The translations under genes and the position numbers were made by a program. Below are positions 46,375-55,396 of a stretch of 64,000 bases of DNA, in pieces. This stretch comes from Phenylobacterium conjunctum (lineage in GTDB: Bacteria > Pseudomonadota > Alphaproteobacteria > Caulobacterales > Caulobacteraceae). The stretch lies in the NCBI RefSeq assembly GCF_042679085.1, contig NZ_JBHTLQ010000015.1, positions 1 through 64,000 on the forward strand, read 5' to 3'. Every line of letters starts with the position of its first letter. The first letter of the stretch is position 1. Under the pieces are notes generated by a model. That model had not been told where the DNA came from and did not search any database. It saw only the letters and a list, made by a program, of their open reading frames with translations.

Positions 46375-47769
46375 TTTTGTAACGCCCCCCGGAGCGCGAG
46401 GCCTGGCCTCGGCCGCGCCCCCGTTGGCGAGGGGGAAATAGACCGAGAAGGTGGCGCCCGCCCCCTGAGCGCTTTCCACCGCGAAGCCGCCGCGGTGCCG
46501 GTTCATGATGTGCTTGACGATCGCCAGGCCGAGCCCGGTGCCCGACCGCTCGCCGCTCTTCTGGCCCTCGACACGGTAGAAGCGTTCGGTGAGCCGCGGC
46601 AGGTGCTCCCGCGCGAGGCCCGGTCCGGAATCGCTGATCCGCAGGACGCCATAGAGGTCCTGCGCATGATCGGGGGTCAGCAGCGACATGCGGGCGGCGT
46701 CCGCGGCGCGCGGGGCCTGGGCCGCCTCGGCGGTCAGACCGCTTTCCAGGGCCACACGGACGGCGCCGCCCGGCGGGGAATACTTCAGGGCGTTGTCGAC
46801 CAGGTTCTGGATCACCTGGACGATCTGGTCCCGGTCGCCGACCCCGATCGCCCGGCCGGGTTCCGGCAGGTCGGTTTCGATCCGCACGCCCTTGTCGGCG
46901 GCGAGCGGCCCCAGGGCGTCGGCCACGTCCCGCGCCGCCAGGGCCAGGTCGACCTCGCCCTGCGGAGCGATGTGCTCGTTGAGTTCGATCCGCGACAGGG
47001 ACAGCAGGTCGTCGATCAGCCGCGCCATCCGCTCGGCCTGGGCCTGCATGATGCCCAGGAACCTGTCGCGCACCTTCTCGTCGGTGCGCGCATGGCCCCG
47101 GAGGGTCTCGATGAAGCCGCTCAGGGAGGCGAGCGGCGTGCGCAGTTCGTGACTGGCGTTGGCCAGGAAGTCGGCGCGAGTCCGTTCCGCCCGCCGGATG
47201 TCGGTCTCGTCGCGCAGCACCAGCATGGCCCGGCGGTCGCCGTTGGGCGCCGTCTCCAGCGGCTTGGCCGAGGCGCGCCAGACGCGATCCTGGGCGCCGC
47301 CCATCTCGTAGATCGCCTCGGCGCAGCGGTCGCCGAACAGGGCGACATCCACGGCCTCCAGCACCTCGGGATCGCGGATCACCGTGACCAGCAGCCCCGT
47401 CGAATTCTGGATGCGCAGAAAGTCCCGGGCGGCTTCATTGACCAGCACGAAGCGCCGGCCGGCCAGGTCATCCGGCTCGTGGGCGGCGATGACCAGCACG
47501 GGGTCCGGCAGGGCGTCCACCAGGCTGGCGTAGGGCGGCGGCTCGCTGCGGCCCGGCTCAAGCGCCGGCTGGTCGTCCCGGGCGGCGGGCACGGCGGCCC
47601 GGCCCCCGATCAGCCAGCCAAGCCCCACCACCAGGATCGCCGCGCCAATCGCGGCCGGCAGGCTGAGTTCGCCTCCCGCGCCCAGGGCCACGATCACGGT
47701 GGCGGCGGCCCCGGCCACCGCGAGCGCGACGGTCATTGGGCTGAACGAACCGCGCTGCGGCTGGGGCAA
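46366..47769 (-). CDS. phoR: Phosphate-sensing histidine kinase PhoR
   Basis: This is a 467-residue kinase with two hydrophobic N-terminal segments (about 15-60), a PAS-like region (about 80-190), the dimerisation domain with the phosphorylated H207 in FLANASHELRTPLASL, and a HATPase end (NLVDNALKYSP, GTGLGLAIVKHI). TTG 47769 is the start, with AGGAG eight bases upstream; the next ATG (47736) would lose the first helix context but remains possible. It heads the phoR-pstC-pstA-pstB-phoU-phoB series. Confidence 0.93.
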   Translation of the reverse strand: MPQPQRGSFSPMTVALAVAGAAATVIVALGAGGELSLPAAIGAAILVVGLGWLIGGRAAVPAARDDQPALEPGRSEPPPYASLVDALPDPVLVIAAHEPDDLAGRRFVLVNEAARDFLRIQNSTGLLVTVIRDPEVLEAVDVALFGDRCAEAIYEMGGAQDRVWRASAKPLETAPNGDRRAMLVLRDETDIRRAERTRADFLANASHELRTPLASLSGFIETLRGHARTDEKVRDRFLGIMQAQAERMARLIDDLLSLSRIELNEHIAPQGEVDLALAARDVADALGPLAADKGVRIETDLPEPGRAIGVGDRDQIVQVIQNLVDNALKYSPPGGAVRVALESGLTAEAAQAPRAADAARMSLLTPDHAQDLYGVLRISDSGPGLAREHLPRLTERFYRVEGQKSGERSGTGLGLAIVKHIMNRHRGGFAVESAQGAGATFSVYFPLANGGAAEARPRAPGGVTKVS

Positions 47770-47810
47770 AAGCGAATCTCCTGCTGGATTGCCCAGAAAG
47801 ACAAAAACCT

Positions 47811-47828
47811 ATGTCGCTTCAATGACAC
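47811..47828 (-). promoter_or_regulatory. Candidate Pho box in phoR/porin intergenic region
   Basis: On the minus strand GTGTCAT-TGAA-GCGACAT fits a Pho box (first half 6/7, second half about 4/7). It is placed between the divergent phoR and porin genes, 42 bases from the phoR start and 120 from the porin start, so it could serve either or both. It is weaker than the pstC site. Confidence 0.45.
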
Positions 47829-47948
47829 GCCTCGGACAACCCGTCGCAGGCTCCGCTCTCAGGAAATCACTTCATATTCATTGTGACGGATTCATAACGC
47901 CGTCGCCGGCCGCGATTCGCCGGGTCTGGATTTGGGGGGTTGGACGTG

Positions 47949-49490
47949 ATGGCGTTGAAATCAAAGCTTCTGGCGGGCGCCGCCGTCCTGATGTTGGCCG
48001 CGCCGGGCGCGGCCTTCGCCAAGTCGGGCGACGAGGCCCGGATCAAGGCCCTGGAGGCCCAGGTCGCCGACCTGAAGGCGGCGGTGGAAGCCCTGCGGGC
48101 CGCGCAGGCCGCGCCGGCGCCGGTCCCGGTGGCGACCCAGCAGGACGTCGCCGCCCTGCGCACCGAGGTCCAGGACCTGAAGGTCTCCACCGACAAGAGC
48201 GTCGCCGCCCTGAAGGCCGACGCGCCCACCGCGACCGTCACCATCGCCAACGCCAAGCCGGTGATCGCCAGCACTGACGGCCGCTTCACCGCCGCCTTCC
48301 ATGGCGTCATGCAGCTGGACACCGCCAAGTACTTCCAGGACGACCATCTGCCGACCGCGGTGACCGTCCGCGACCTGAACGGCGGCGCGAATTTCCGCCG
48401 CGCCCGCCTGGGCGTCGACGGCAAGGCCTTCGGGGTCTTCGACTACAACATCCTGCTGGACGTGGGTGGCAGCGGCGCCGAGGACGCCGGCCGCATCCAG
48501 GACCTGTGGATCCAGTACTCCGGTCTGAAGCCCTGGCGCTTCCGCATCGGCGCCTTCGCCCCGTCCACCGGACTGGAAGACTCCGCCTCGACCAACAGCA
48601 GCCTGTTCGCGGAACGGCCGGCGGTGTCCGACCTGACCCGCGGCCTGGCGGGCGGCGATACGCGCATCGGCGTCGCCGCCATCGGCAATGGCGAGCGCTG
48701 GTTCTTCTCCGGCGCCTATACGGGCGCCCTGGTCTCCAGCCTGAACTCCGGCGCGGCCGCCTTCAACGCCCCCACCTTCGATGAGCAGCAGGGCGTGGAC
48801 CTGCGCGTCGCCGCCGTGCCCTTCCAGGGCAAGGACTGGATGACCCATGTGGGCGCCACCGCCTCGGTCATCGCCCAGCCAGCCGACCTCGGTCCTGCGG
48901 CGGCCGTCCGCTACGCGGTCCAGCTGCGCGAACGCCCGGAACTGCGGGTGGATGGAACCCGCCTCATCGACACCGGCGCGATCGACACCAAGGGCCTTGT
49001 CGCCTACGGCCTGGAGCTGGCGGTCCAGAAGAGCTCACTGCTGGTGCAGGGCGAGTACTTCGACATCAATCTGGAACGGCGCAATCCGGCCGCCGGGGCC
49101 AGCGATCCGAGCTTCAGCGGCTGGTACGTCGAAGGCGGCTTGCTGCTGACCGGCGAGCGCCGCCGCCGCAATATCGCGACCGCAGCCTTCGATGGTCCGA
49201 CCGTCGCCAAGCCCTTCGACCTGAAGAAGGGAACCTGGGGCGCCTGGGAGCTGACCGCGCGCTACTCGACCCTGGACCTGAACTACGCCGAACGCAGCGC
49301 CACCGTGGCCGACCGGGTGCGCGGCGGCGAACAGGATGTCTGGGCCTTGGGGGTGAACTGGTTCCCCAACTCGGCCATGGCCTTCATGCTCGACTACTAT
49401 CAGATCAGTGTGGACCGGCTGAACACCGCCGGCGCGCAGATCGGCCAGGACGTGCAGGCGCTCAATCTACGGTCCCAGTTCGCCTTCTGA
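47949..49490 (+). CDS. OprP/OprO-like phosphate-selective porin
   Basis: This is a 513-residue outer membrane porin of the OprO/OprP family. A signal peptide (about 1-24) is followed by a coiled-coil segment (about 28-75, ALEAQVADLKAAVEALRAAQ), which probably trimerises outside the barrel, and a 16-strand-type barrel. Expression by PhoB under phosphate limitation is expected from position and the Pho box nearby. ATG 47949 follows a GGGGGG stretch; the longer TTG start at 47940 is less likely. Confidence 0.88.
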   Translation: MALKSKLLAGAAVLMLAAPGAAFAKSGDEARIKALEAQVADLKAAVEALRAAQAAPAPVPVATQQDVAALRTEVQDLKVSTDKSVAALKADAPTATVTIANAKPVIASTDGRFTAAFHGVMQLDTAKYFQDDHLPTAVTVRDLNGGANFRRARLGVDGKAFGVFDYNILLDVGGSGAEDAGRIQDLWIQYSGLKPWRFRIGAFAPSTGLEDSASTNSSLFAERPAVSDLTRGLAGGDTRIGVAAIGNGERWFFSGAYTGALVSSLNSGAAAFNAPTFDEQQGVDLRVAAVPFQGKDWMTHVGATASVIAQPADLGPAAAVRYAVQLRERPELRVDGTRLIDTGAIDTKGLVAYGLELAVQKSSLLVQGEYFDINLERRNPAAGASDPSFSGWYVEGGLLLTGERRRRNIATAAFDGPTVAKPFDLKKGTWGAWELTARYSTLDLNYAERSATVADRVRGGEQDVWALGVNWFPNSAMAFMLDYYQISVDRLNTAGAQIGQDVQALNLRSQFAF

Positions 49491-49566
49491 CGGGGCTCGG
49501 AGGCAACCGGCGCCGGCCCCTGCTCGTTCACGGCTCGCCCGCTCAAGGGCGGACCGGAGCGCCAGC

Positions 49567-49848
49567 ATGTCCCCCGCCGACCTCGTCGGAAGCCTCGCCG
49601 CCCTCTGCTCGATGGCCAGCTTCACGCCACAGATCGCCAAGATCGTGGCTGAGCGGGACGCCAGCGCCGTGTCCTTGCGCACCTATGGCGTGACCGTGAC
49701 CGGGTTCGCCGGCTGGGTCGCCTATGGCGTGCTCATCGACAGCTGGCCGGTGGCGGCCTCCAACGCCGTGTGCCTGGCCCTGTCCGCCGTGATCCTGGTG
49801 CTGAAGCTGAAATTCGACCGGCCTGGATCGGGCCCGCGCACCGCTTAA
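49567..49848 (+). CDS. SemiSWEET family sugar transporter
   Basis: This is a 93-residue three-helix protein with a single PQ-loop/MtN3 repeat. The FTPQIAKIV motif (18-26) is the SemiSWEET PQ hallmark. It acts as a dimer to move sugars across the inner membrane. GGAGCG precedes the ATG. It diverges in function from the adjacent glycosyltransferase, but lies 87 bases upstream of it on the same strand. Confidence 0.85.
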   Translation: MSPADLVGSLAALCSMASFTPQIAKIVAERDASAVSLRTYGVTVTGFAGWVAYGVLIDSWPVAASNAVCLALSAVILVLKLKFDRPGSGPRTA

Positions 49849-49935
49849 GGCGCGGCTTGGCCGCCCGGCGCGAATTCAATAGGTTGCCGCCGTCCCGCCG
49901 AGCCACGACCGGCGGATGAGTCTTGCAGGGATCAG

Positions 49936-52221
49936 ATGGCGGAAAATCGGTTTACGGCCGCGGACGCGGCGTTCCGGGCAGGACGTACGGACGAAGGCGT
50001 CGCCGCCATGGTGGCGGAGCTGGAGCGCGATCCCAATGCGCCCGCAGACATCTATCGGGCCTTTCTGCGCATCCTGGCCCGTCGCGGGCGTTATGCCCTG
50101 GGCGAGGTCTGGGGGCGGGTGGCCACCGAACGGTTCCCGCGCGACAGCGAATTCTGGAACCTGCTGGGCATCAGCCTGCGGCGCCTCAACCGCCACGAGG
50201 AAGCCCTGAAGGTTCTCAACCAGGCGATCAAGCTCGACCCCAAGGGCGATACGGCCCTGACCAACAAGGGCAATGTCCTCAACGACCTGAAGCGCGGCCC
50301 CGAGGCCGTGGACGTGTTCTCCAAACTGGTCCGCAAGACCCCGTCGAACGCCGAGCTGCAGCGGGCGCTGGGACGGGCCTACTGGTTTTCAGACATTCCG
50401 GCCAAGGCCGAGCAACGCCTCCGCCTGGCGGTCAAGCTGCAGCCCAACTATCCCGACGCCTGGCTGGACCTGAGCGCCCTGGTCGCCGACGAACGGGGCG
50501 AGGTCGAGGCCGTCGAGCTGCTGCGCGAGGCGGTGGTCGCCTGCCCGCAGGCCCAGAAGCCCCAGGAAGCCCTGTTTGTGATGCTGCGGCGCGGGCGCCG
50601 CCTGGACGAGGCCCGTGCCTTCCTGGCCGAGGTGTTGGAGAAGGATCCCAATCAGGCCTGGGCGCTGCAGTATATGGGCCAGCTGCTGGGCGACACCGAT
50701 CGCGCCAAGGCGCTGGACTATCTGCGCCAGGCCCTGGTCCTGGAGCCCGACAACACCACCTTCAAGCTGAGCCTGGCCGAGAGCCTGTCCCGCGCCCGCC
50801 TCGGCAACGAGGGTGAGACCATGGAAGAGGCCTACCAGATTATCCGCAAGATCGCGGGTGATCTGGAGCTGGACGCCGGGACCCTGAAAGTCACCGGCGA
50901 CATCCTGAACCGGCTGGGCGACTTCGACACGGTCGACGCCATGGGCGACGTGTCCAAGCAGGGCGGCGTGCTGGTGGACGCCGGCCGCCATACCGGATTG
51001 CTGGCCCAGTTGGGCCGCGTCCGCACCCCCGAGGATCGCCACGTGCTGGTCGCCCTGCACAAGCGGTGGGGCGACAACGTGCTCAAGGCGGTCGCCAAGC
51101 AACCGATCGACAGGCCCAAGCCCCGCGCGCCTGACGGCAAGATCCGGGTCGGCTTCATGTCCTCGGACCTGCGCCAGCACCCGGTGGCCTATTTCGCCCT
51201 GCCCCTGTTCGAGCACTACGACCGAGAGCGGTTCGAAATCTACTGCTACTCCTGGTTCGAAGGGGCGGAGGACCCGCTCCAGAAGAAGATCTCCGACAAC
51301 GTCACGGCCTTCCGCTGGCGCCCGCAGATCACCGACCGGCAGGCGGCCCAGATGATCGCCGACGACCAGCTGGACATGCTGATCGAGTTGGGCGGCACCA
51401 CCCATATGAACAAGTTGATCGTCATGGCTTTCCGCCCCGCCCCACGGCAGGCGAGCTGGCTGGGCTATCCCCACTCGGCGGGCCTGACGACCATCGACGA
51501 CTTCATCCTGGATCCCTATGTCGCGCCGGAAGATCCGAGCCTGATCCTGGAATCGCCGCTGCTGATGCCGAAGTCCTGGATCGCCATGGGCGAACTGGCC
51601 TTCCCCGAACGGCCGATCACCGAAGGCACGCCGGAATCCCGCAACGGCTTCCTGACCTTCGGGACCGCCAACAACCCCTACAAGTACTCCAAGGAGATGA
51701 TCCGGACCTGGGCCCAGATCACCGCCGCTGTGCCGGGGGCGAAGTTCATGTTCGTGCGCCCGGAATGCGGGTCGCCCAGCTTCCGGACCAACATGATCGC
51801 GCAGTTCGCCGAGGAAGGCGTGCCGGCCAACCGGATGCGGTTCGTCGAGGTCCGCGGCAAACACATGCCGTTCTACAACGAGATCGACATCTCCCTGGAC
51901 ACCTTCCCCCAGACCGGCGGCACCACCACCTGCGAGGCCCTGTTCATGGGGGTTCCGGTGGTCAGCCTGGTGGGTCCGGCGGTGTTCGAGCGCCTGAGCT
52001 ATTCGATCCTGACCAATGCTGGCCTGGGCGACCTCTGCGCGTTTGACGTTGAGGGCTACAAGGCCGCGGCCCTCAAGCTGGCGGGTGACCCAGAACGCCG
52101 GGCCGCGCTGCGGACCGGCCTGAGGGCCACGCTGAAGGCTAGCCCGCTTGGCCAGACCGAACAGTTCGCCCGCGACTTCTACGCGATGATCGAGGGCGCT
52201 GTGACCGGCAAGCCGGCCTAA
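49936..52221 (+). CDS. TPR-containing SPINDLY-like O-GlcNAc transferase
   Basis: This is a 761-residue protein. The N-terminal half (about 10-290) is made of TPR repeats, and the C-terminal half (about 390-755) is a GT41 (OGT/SPINDLY) catalytic domain. Motifs include VGFMSSDLRQHPVAYFALPLFEHYD, with the conserved His, YPHSAGLTTIDDFILDP, FGTANNPYKYSKE and DTFPQTGGTTTCEALFMGVPVVSL, corresponding to the UDP-sugar site. Bacterial relatives glycosylate flagellins or other proteins; the target here is unknown. Its end overlaps the convergent reductase gene by 4 bases. GCAGGGA precedes the ATG. Confidence 0.9.
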   Translation: MAENRFTAADAAFRAGRTDEGVAAMVAELERDPNAPADIYRAFLRILARRGRYALGEVWGRVATERFPRDSEFWNLLGISLRRLNRHEEALKVLNQAIKLDPKGDTALTNKGNVLNDLKRGPEAVDVFSKLVRKTPSNAELQRALGRAYWFSDIPAKAEQRLRLAVKLQPNYPDAWLDLSALVADERGEVEAVELLREAVVACPQAQKPQEALFVMLRRGRRLDEARAFLAEVLEKDPNQAWALQYMGQLLGDTDRAKALDYLRQALVLEPDNTTFKLSLAESLSRARLGNEGETMEEAYQIIRKIAGDLELDAGTLKVTGDILNRLGDFDTVDAMGDVSKQGGVLVDAGRHTGLLAQLGRVRTPEDRHVLVALHKRWGDNVLKAVAKQPIDRPKPRAPDGKIRVGFMSSDLRQHPVAYFALPLFEHYDRERFEIYCYSWFEGAEDPLQKKISDNVTAFRWRPQITDRQAAQMIADDQLDMLIELGGTTHMNKLIVMAFRPAPRQASWLGYPHSAGLTTIDDFILDPYVAPEDPSLILESPLLMPKSWIAMGELAFPERPITEGTPESRNGFLTFGTANNPYKYSKEMIRTWAQITAAVPGAKFMFVRPECGSPSFRTNMIAQFAEEGVPANRMRFVEVRGKHMPFYNEIDISLDTFPQTGGTTTCEALFMGVPVVSLVGPAVFERLSYSILTNAGLGDLCAFDVEGYKAAALKLAGDPERRAALRTGLRATLKASPLGQTEQFARDFYAMIEGAVTGKPA

Positions 52222-53048
52222 GCGCCCTGCGGCGGTCCCTGGTAGAAGCCCGCCGAGCTCAACAGGGTCTCCAGCACGGTGCGCATGTCCTGCGGCTCGA
52301 CGCCCAGGCCGCGCAGACGGGTCACGTCGCAGACGGGCGGGGCCGGCGGCGCGTCCTGCCCGGTGAGCACCAGACGCCAGCCGTGGCGCGCGAACAGGTC
52401 GACCAGATCCTGGTTGGAGATGTTGCGGCCGGCCGCGACATTGACAATCCGGGCGCCGCCCCTGGCCTCCAGCCGGATCAGCCCCTCAAGGGCGTCGTCG
52501 ACCAGCACATAGTCGCGCGCGCCGGCGGGGGACGAGGCCAGGACGATCTCGCGCTCCCGGCGGGCGCGGCGCATCAGGTCGGGCAGGAAGCCGCTGGCCT
52601 CCTCATCCAGGGCCAGGACATTTGACAGCCGCGCGACGGCGGCCCGCCCGCCAGACCAGGCCAGGCACAGGTTCTCGCCCAGGGCCTTCGAGAGGTCGTA
52701 GACATTGCGCGGCTGGTGGGGATCCAGGGCCAGGACCGCATCCTCACGCCCCATGCCATCGACTTGCGAATCATAGACACGGGTCGAGGACAGATAGACC
52801 AGCCGCTCGAACCGCCCCTCGCGCAGCAGACGCGTCAGCAGCGAGACGTGGGCCTCCACCGTGTCGAAGGGCCGGACCATGAAGTCGCCGGTCAGGCCGG
52901 CGCAGTAGAAGACCCGGCCCAGGTCCTCGGGCAGATAGTCCGTCGCATGACGGTCGGGAGCGAGAACCTCGTGGCCCTCGGCCCGCAGCCGGGCCGCCAG
53001 CCGCGCCCCGATAAAGCCGCCTGCGCCAATGACCGTGAACCGGCTCAC
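52218..53048 (-). CDS. NAD-dependent epimerase/dehydratase (short-chain reductase)
   Basis: This is a 276-residue extended SDR with GAGGFIG (8-14) for the nucleotide and a catalytic YDLSK motif. At the end of a deoxysugar operon it is best seen as the 4-keto-reductase or epimerase finishing the NDP-sugar. Its start overlaps the acetyltransferase gene by 4 bases, and its stop overlaps the SPINDLY gene on the other strand. Confidence 0.82.
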   Translation of the reverse strand: MSRFTVIGAGGFIGARLAARLRAEGHEVLAPDRHATDYLPEDLGRVFYCAGLTGDFMVRPFDTVEAHVSLLTRLLREGRFERLVYLSSTRVYDSQVDGMGREDAVLALDPHQPRNVYDLSKALGENLCLAWSGGRAAVARLSNVLALDEEASGFLPDLMRRARREREIVLASSPAGARDYVLVDDALEGLIRLEARGGARIVNVAAGRNISNQDLVDLFARHGWRLVLTGQDAPPAPPVCDVTRLRGLGVEPQDMRTVLETLLSSAGFYQGPPQGA

Positions 53049-53536
53049 GCGCCGCGAGATCCGATGCGCTTGGCCGGGACCCCGGCATAGATCGAATAGG
53101 GCTCCAGCGTCCCACGGACGACGGAGCCGGCGGCGATGACGCAGCCCTTGCCGATATGGGCGCCGTCCAGCACCACCACCCCGGCGCCCAGCCAGACGTC
53201 ATCCTCGATCACGATCCCGCCCCGGCTGGGCTGGAACCCTTGGTCGCGGATGCGACGGGTGGTGTCGCCGAACGCGTGATTGGTCGGCGCCAGGGTGCAG
53301 TTGGCGGCGATCAGCACCGCATCGCCGATGCGCACTCCGTTGCCGGTATAGATGACGGTCCCGGAGTTCAGGGCGCAATCTGCGCCGATGATGACCTCAC
53401 CCGAACCGCCGGCCGGTTTGATCTTCACGAAGGAGTCCACCAGGGTGCGGGCGCCAATCTCGATCAGGGTTCCGCGCACGGACCGTTCGATATCAGCCAG
53501 GGGCGAGACGGTCGCGGTCGGGTCGATCTTCAGCAT
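53045..53536 (-). CDS. Hexapeptide-repeat acyltransferase
   Basis: This is a 163-residue left-handed beta-helix protein (hexapeptide repeats I/V-G-x4), with DSFVKIKPAGGSGEVIIG, NHAFGDTTRRIRDQGF and WLGAGVVVLDGAHIGKGCVIAAGS. It is typical of sugar O- or N-acetyltransferases and related WbbJ proteins. It lies in the sugar operon 85 bases after the RmlC-like gene, where a GGGCGT/ACGCCC hairpin (53590-53611) sits. Confidence 0.85.
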   Translation of the reverse strand: MLKIDPTATVSPLADIERSVRGTLIEIGARTLVDSFVKIKPAGGSGEVIIGADCALNSGTVIYTGNGVRIGDAVLIAANCTLAPTNHAFGDTTRRIRDQGFQPSRGGIVIEDDVWLGAGVVVLDGAHIGKGCVIAAGSVVRGTLEPYSIYAGVPAKRIGSRGA

Positions 53537-53621
53537 CAGACAGGCACCCTAAAGCACTTTCGAGCCGGTTCGAAACATCAGAGACCGATGGGCGTCTAGA
53601 TCTGCACGCCCTGTCCGCCTC

Positions 53622-54158
53622 TCACCCCTGGGCCTTGAAGTCCGGATAGGTGGCGTCGCGCTCCGAGATCATCACCGGGGACGCGGGCCAGCGAATGCCG
53701 AAGGCCGGATCGTTCCAGCGCACGCCCTGGCCATGGCCTGGCGTGAAGATCTTGTCGATCTGGTAGATCACGTCCGTGTCCGGTTCCAGGGTCAGGAAGC
53801 CATGCGCCACGCCCGGGGCGATGAGGAAGGCGCGGGCGTTGTCAGCGCTGAGCTCGACACCCGCCCATCGTCCAAAGCTCGGGCTGCCGGCGCGCAGATC
53901 CAAGGCGACGTCGAAGATCCGCCCGCGCGTCACTCGCACCAGCTTGGCCTCTTCGTGCGGCGGGGGCTCATAGTGCATGCCCCGCAGGGTGAAGGGCCTG
54001 GGATTGCGGGACAGACTGGTCTGGACCGGCGCAAAGGGCCATCCGGCCGCCTGGAACTCTTCCGGACAATGCAGACGGGCGAACGCCCCGCGATCGTCCA
54101 CCGCCGGCTCAATGTCGACGATGGCCACCCCGGCAAGCTCCGTGGGCGTGAACCGCAT
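53622..54158 (-). CDS. dTDP/CDP-4-keto sugar 3,5-epimerase-like protein
   Basis: This is a 178-residue RmlC-fold cupin with RGMHYEPPPHEEAKLVRVTRGRIFDVALDLR, the catalytic His region, and a conserved Tyr in DVIYQIDKIF. It may epimerise C3/C5 or C5 alone of the 4-keto-6-deoxy sugar made by the dehydratase. It overlaps the methyltransferase stop by 1 base (TGATG). Confidence 0.88.
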   Translation of the reverse strand: MRFTPTELAGVAIVDIEPAVDDRGAFARLHCPEEFQAAGWPFAPVQTSLSRNPRPFTLRGMHYEPPPHEEAKLVRVTRGRIFDVALDLRAGSPSFGRWAGVELSADNARAFLIAPGVAHGFLTLEPDTDVIYQIDKIFTPGHGQGVRWNDPAFGIRWPASPVMISERDATYPDFKAQG

Positions 54159-55396
54159 CAGTCGAGCACGCGGGTCTCGGGCGAGGCGATGACAAAGCGG
54201 CCGCCCCAGTCCCGGATATAGGCCAGCTGCTCCATGATCTCGTCTTTGAGGTTCCAGGGCATGATCACGACGTAGTCGGGCCGGATCTCCTTGATGCGCT
54301 CAGGCGCGTGGATCGGCACGTGGGTGCCCGGCAGGTATCGGTTCTGCTTGTGCGGATTGGCGTCGAAGGACGCGACGATATCCTGCGTGGTCACGCCACA
54401 ATAGTTCAGGAAGGTGTTGCCCTTAGCCGCTGCGCCATAGGCGGCGACCACCTTGCCCTCGGCTCGCGCCTTGGCCAGGAAGGCCAGGAAGCTGGCGCGG
54501 ACGGCCTCCACGCGCTCAGTAAAGCCGCGATAGGTGGCGAGGTCCGCGAGGCCAGCGTCGGCCTCCCGAGCGCGCAGTTCCCGCAGCGCCTGGGTCTCTG
54601 CGTGAGCCGCATCCATGCGGCAGCTGAACAGTCGCAGGGAGCCGCCATGGGTCGGCAAGAGCTCGACATCGAAGGGGCGCAGGCCATTGGCGCGCAGCAC
54701 CTTCTCCACCGCCAGCAGCGACAGGTACGAGTAGTGCTCGTGATAGATGGTGTCGAACTGGACGAGGTCGATCAGGTTCAGCAGGTGCGGGAACTCGAAG
54801 GTCAGCACCCCTTCCGGCTTCAGCACGATGGGGAAGCCGGCGACAAAGTCCCCGATGTCCGGCACGTGGGCCAGGACGTTGTTGCCGGCCATCAGATCGG
54901 CGGCCACGCCCTCCCCAGCCAGGGCGTGGGCCGAGGCGGCGTTGAAGAACATGACCCGCGTGGGCACGCCCCGCTCGATCGCCGCCTCGGCGGTGTTGGC
55001 GGTGGGCTCGACCCCGAGCACCGGCACACCGAGCGCCTTGAAGTGCTGGAGCAGATAGCCGTCATTGCTGGCGACCTCGACCACCAGGGACTGGGGCCCA
55101 AGACCGAAGCGGGCGGTCATGGCCTCGGCATAGCGCTTGGCGTGGGCGACCCAGCTGGGCGAGTAGGACGAGAAATAGGCGTAGCCGTCGTCGAAGATAT
55201 GTTCGGCGGCGACGGGGTCGTCGGCCTGGACCAGGAAGCAGCTGCCGCAGACGCGGGTGCGAAGGCTGTAGGCGCGCTCGGTCCCGGCCTTCAGCTGCGC
55301 CTCGGTCAGGTAGGCGTTGGCCAGGGGCTGGTCGCCCAGATCGACGAAATCGGTCGTAAGCGGGGCGCGACAGAAGCGGCAGGCGGGAGCGTTCAT
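54158..55396 (-). CDS. NDP-hexose C-methyltransferase (TylC/TcaB9-like)
   Basis: This is a 412-residue three-part enzyme: an N-terminal zinc-binding segment (CRFCRAPL...CGSCFLVQ), a SAM-binding core (VVEVASNDGYLLQHFKALG), and a C-terminal domain. The catalytic pair appears as IYHEHYSYLSL, equivalent to the E224/H225 motif of TcaB9-type 3-C-methyltransferases. Such enzymes methylate C3 of 4-keto-6-deoxy sugars to give branched sugars. It overlaps rfbG by 4 bases. The start is ATG 55396. Confidence 0.85.
   Translation of the reverse strand: MNAPACRFCRAPLTTDFVDLGDQPLANAYLTEAQLKAGTERAYSLRTRVCGSCFLVQADDPVAAEHIFDDGYAYFSSYSPSWVAHAKRYAEAMTARFGLGPQSLVVEVASNDGYLLQHFKALGVPVLGVEPTANTAEAAIERGVPTRVMFFNAASAHALAGEGVAADLMAGNNVLAHVPDIGDFVAGFPIVLKPEGVLTFEFPHLLNLIDLVQFDTIYHEHYSYLSLLAVEKVLRANGLRPFDVELLPTHGGSLRLFSCRMDAAHAETQALRELRAREADAGLADLATYRGFTERVEAVRASFLAFLAKARAEGKVVAAYGAAAKGNTFLNYCGVTTQDIVASFDANPHKQNRYLPGTHVPIHAPERIKEIRPDYVVIMPWNLKDEIMEQLAYIRDWGGRFVIASPETRVLD

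Noticed and set aside
50389..51864. A 491-codon minus-strand frame
   Set aside because: Antisense to the SPINDLY gene, whose catalytic motifs are clear; no domain seen.
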